64,000 nucleotides of DNA from Helicostylum pulchrum (taxonomy: Eukaryota > Mucoromycota > Mucoromycetes > Mucorales > Mucoraceae): positions 1 through 64,000 of the forward strand of contig JAIXMO010000057.1 in NCBI GenBank assembly GCA_025677825.1, written 5' to 3'. How positions within the stretch are numbered: position 1 is the stretch's first letter; each line of letters starts with the position of its first letter. Shown here in pieces: positions 60,692 to 64,000 of this stretch. The notes under the pieces were generated by a model that was given only the letters and a program-made list of their open reading frames with translations, made no database searches and was not told the DNA's origin. The translations under genes were made by a program, and so were the position numbers.

Positions 60692-63600
60692 TTATGTTAC
60701 ATAATGTGATGTATGAGGAGAGGCAGAATCTAAAGACTTTTTCCCTTTCTCTACTTCCGGATTAACTTTCGTAGTGACACTATCACTAATTTTAGAATGC
60801 CTTCGATTATGAGACCTACCAGTCTTTAAGACCAATTCTTCTTCTCTTACAATATCGTTATCAAACGGATGATACTGATGTAAATAATGCTTGGCTACGG
60901 TACGAGGTATATAACAAGCCGTTACTGTCAACACCAGCACTAACCAATACATACCTGTACCAAACACTCTGTCTTGCCCAGCAAAGATAAACGTATTGAA
61001 TTGAGCATAAATACAAACAAATACATAATATGATAGAATCGACAATGCCATACAAAGTGTTTGAATCCAGGTAAAACTATACAGCGAAAACATAACAAAG
61101 AAATTTGCAACAATCATCGTGATACCCGAAATTAAAGTACCTAATTCATACATTCCATTTTGATCTCTGCCATCGGGATGTATGGAACCTCCCAGTAACA
61201 GCATAAAAGGGAAAAAGAAACATACTGAAGATTGAAAGATAGCGTCTGCTACAGTTAAATAAAATCGCCACGGTTTAAATTTATCGTTACGAAGTCCCAT
61301 GCGATACATTTCTGGATATAACAATGATATTTTTGAATTAACGTCTTGATCCCAAATACCCAAAAAGATGATCGGTAACGAAGTGAAAATAAGATTATAG
61401 AGTGCCACAAGAGCATAATCAAACATCATCGATCCATTAAACCTAATTATTATTTATTTTTCATTTTTTAGAATATATTTTATTTTATACACACACACAC
61501 ACACACACACACATACATATATATATATACTTACTGACAAAATATTTGATACCAAAACAATACAAACGTCCAAACGATATTTTTAAAAAAAAAGCCTATA
61601 ATCATTTCGGCAGTTCTCAAGTAAGACCATCTTCCATGAACCAACAACAACTTTTTCAAGAACCTAAATTGCGCAATAGCATAATCAGACGCCATAACTG
61701 CCTGTCTACCTTCTACACCCGAGATACCAATTCCAACGTTTGCTTCTTGAATCATCGAAACATCATTTGCGCCATCTCCTATCGCTAAAGTCATTACTTT
61801 CAACCCCTTCTTTACTAACCTAACCACTTCGGCCTTTTGTTTAGGGCTAACTCTACAACAAATAACACTTGCACATCTCATACCGAGACCCAACATGATA
61901 TTTTTAGTCTTTGGTTCCAATGCAAACTTTAAGGTTGTACCATCAATCACCAACGCACACTTTGTATCACCTTGTAATTCACTTGATCTCTTTAACGCCT
62001 TTTGTAATTCAATAATCGTTTCTTCTCTATTATCAGCCTTTACAATTAACAGCTCCATGTCAACCGTAATTAAATTACAAGAAAATCCGATATTGATGGC
62101 AGTTTCTGTTTTGTCACCTGTCAAAACCCATAATTTAATGCCAGATTGAGCTAATTCGGCAATGGTTTCAGGGACACCGTGTTGCAATCTATCTTCAATA
62201 GCAGTACCACCCATTAACAGCATGTTTGTCTCAATTTCCTCACATACTTGCTCAATCTTTTCATCACGGTTAAAAATTGATGCGCTAGCCTCTTGATGCC
62301 TTCTATTCCATCGTTTATACTCACTAGGCGAAATAAACCGATACGCCAAACACAATGTCCGTAAGCCTTCATTAGCAAAACTCTCTAAATGTTCCAACGT
62401 AATATCATGTAACTCGGTTTGAGTTTTCTCTAATTCAACCTGATCACCAAAGTCGGTACATAATCGTTCATAGATAACAGAGTCCGCACCTTTACAGAGC
62501 AACACAATTTTATCACTTTCTTCTGGTTTAATGATAACACTCATTCGTTTCCGTGTTGAATTAAATTCCAAAACATTTAACAATTCATATTTCTTCTTTT
62601 CTCCCATGATTTCAGCAGTTAACGTATTGGCTTCACGACCCAGATAAACGAACCCGACATCACGCGCCGACGCAACCAACGCTGCTTCATCTGGCGATTG
62701 AGCCTTATATTCAATGACGTACCTATTTTCTTTATCTGGTCTATCTGCAATGACCGTATGACACAAAGCCAACGAAGTAAAGAAATGAATCATTGCATTA
62801 GCATGCGCGTCTCGTCTCTGCAAATCCTTAAAGAACTTTGGATCGATAAAAGTTGGTTTGGGACCCACGTACTTGTTATGAAATAGCGATTCTTGTTGTT
62901 GATACATTTCTTTTTTAGCCGTTGCAATTGAATCCGATGGAGATCGATCTTGTAACTTTTCAGATAAACCTTGTCTTACCTCAGACCCTATAGCACCTTC
63001 AGTTTTACCGATACCGTATGCAACTCCTGCGATCGTATTCTTTTTAGCTTCCATTACGTTCTGTGTAAGTGTACCGGTTTTATCTGAAAAGATATATTCA
63101 ATTTGACCTAGATCGTCTGAAATATTCCATGTTTTGGGGATACATGGGGTATCTGTAGGTTCATAGTACATGTCTATATCTGCATAAATAAAGTAAGCCT
63201 AAAAAATGCATGTAAGTAATCATTTATTGCATATTAGTACTTTTTTTTTTTAAAAAAAACTTACAGCAAAAGTTTTTACAATTTCTACTGAAATGTATAA
63301 TGAAATGGGCACAATATTTTGATACAAAATTAAAGTAACCCTAAATTTTTGCTTGTTAGTAACTATTTATATTTATATTTATACAATATAAACGCTTACC
63401 AAAAAGTAACAAATCCTAAAAAGCTACTACTGGTACCATCAATTTCAAAATCAAAATACCTAGAAGACCCAGGCGCATTAAAATTCACACTCGCCAAAAT
63501 GGAACTAATGATACAAAGGATAGCTAAAATGCAGAAATTGGCAATGACCTGTTTGTGTAACTTAGTAATTCATGCAAAAAAAAAGTATAACCAAAAAAAA

Positions 63601-64000
63601 AAGACTTACATAAGGATTTGTTGATTTTGCCATTTTACTTCTCTTTGAAGGTGTCTTTCCAGAATTCAACATTATTTTAGTTTCGTCACCAGTATAAACA
63701 ATAATGCCAATAACCCATCTTGTATTTCTTAATATACAGCCACGTAACAATAAATTATTATAAGTGACAGCTTCAGTCTTTTGATGTGACACACTAGCTT
63801 CATCATTGTCATTAGGTTGCTCAATATCCCACTTCATTACACCATTATACTGATATATATTCGCATGCGGCGGCTCACTTTCAAAATAAAAATAAGCTCT
63901 TTCACAATCATGAACGGATCTTAATTCTTCAGTTGCCTTTAATCCTTGTCTAACCTTTAAATTAGTTTCACCATCCAAATTTTGAGTTTCTACGTAACAC
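60692..64000 (-). CDS. P4-type ATPase (Dnf1/Dnf2-like phospholipid flippase), 5' end beyond the window
   Basis: Exons read: 64000-63610 (partial), 63548-63400, 63340-63265, 63198-61535 and 61442-60692. Visible motifs in order: NLDGETNLK (actuator loop; flippase DGET instead of TGES), VPISLYISVEIVK (TM4 with PISL), the phosphorylation site FSDKTGTLTQN, nucleotide-binding YKAQSPDEAALVASARD, LWVLTGDKTETAINIGFSCN, AIGDGANDVSMIQEANVGIG, then the last membrane helices and a basic cytosolic tail. The exit-loop and SPDEAALV sequences are closest to yeast Dnf1/2. Flippases move phospholipids to the cytosolic leaflet and usually need a Cdc50/Lem3 partner. The N-terminal part with TM1-TM2 is missing at the right edge. 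Confidence 0.96.
61488..61513. repeat. (CA)n microsatellite in the last flippase intron
   Basis: About thirteen CA units, in the 92-nt intron between 61534 and 61443. Seen directly. Confidence 0.95.

Overview
The window is nuclear DNA of a filamentous fungus, most likely an early-diverging one of the Mucoromycota (Mucorales type). The evidence is a strongly AT-rich sequence, small GT-AG introns (mostly 50-70 nt) in nearly every gene, long T and A runs, a eukaryotic tRNA-Pro, and a gene set that includes a class C GPCR, a DOCK-family exchange factor, a fungal Med5-like Mediator subunit, Spt7, Ssd1 and a Dnf-type flippase. All gene models were spliced by eye from reading frame, donor/acceptor sites and protein continuity. 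Names rest on recognised motifs, not on a database search.

Layout. 1-2480 (-): a class C GPCR whose 3' end runs off the left edge. 3398-7227 (-): a Med5-like Mediator subunit. 7646-7717: tRNA-Pro(AGG). 8885-9573 (+): a Cys3/Gcn4-like bZIP factor. 9574-12974 is gene-poor and carries two small inverted-repeat (MITE-like) elements. 12975-26996 (+) is a dense run in one orientation: a C2-domain/Glu-Ala-repeat protein, Tim17, SAGA subunit Spt7 (frameshifted near its end), a decayed gene relic, TFIIB, a WD40 protein and a Methyltransf_16 methyltransferase. 27322-34707 (+): a DOCK-family GEF. 34777-36635 (-): an SR-protein kinase. 36891-38090 (+): an acidic/polyQ protein. 38338-42270 (+): an Ssd1/Dis3L2-family protein.

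42271-49309 looks like a fast-evolving accessory island. It holds tandem copies, all on the minus strand, of a roughly 320-bp unit. The intact units have a TATA box, a first exon of about 39 nt that begins MGxC (a myristoylation/palmitoylation-type N-terminus), and a 56-66 nt intron, so they would encode peptides of only 11-27 residues. Inside the island lie an unrecognised two-TM protein with Cys-rich repeats, decayed tandem repeats and inverted repeats. One microgene copy has been interrupted by an insertion resembling the MITE at 10.5 kb. This microgene family is the best candidate here for something undescribed.

49310-64000: a NAD(P)-binding Rossmann protein (-), a secreted trypsin-like protease (+), an unrecognised helical protein (-) whose stop lies 22 bp from the protease stop, an AT-hook protein (+), a mitochondrial-type malic enzyme (+), an SMPD4-like membrane protein (+), and a Dnf1/2-type P4-ATPase (-) whose 5' end runs off the right edge. 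The genes do not form one pathway. Several serve RNA polymerase II transcription (Med5, Spt7, TFIIB, bZIP) and several serve membranes or signalling (GPCR, DOCK, flippase, SMPD4).
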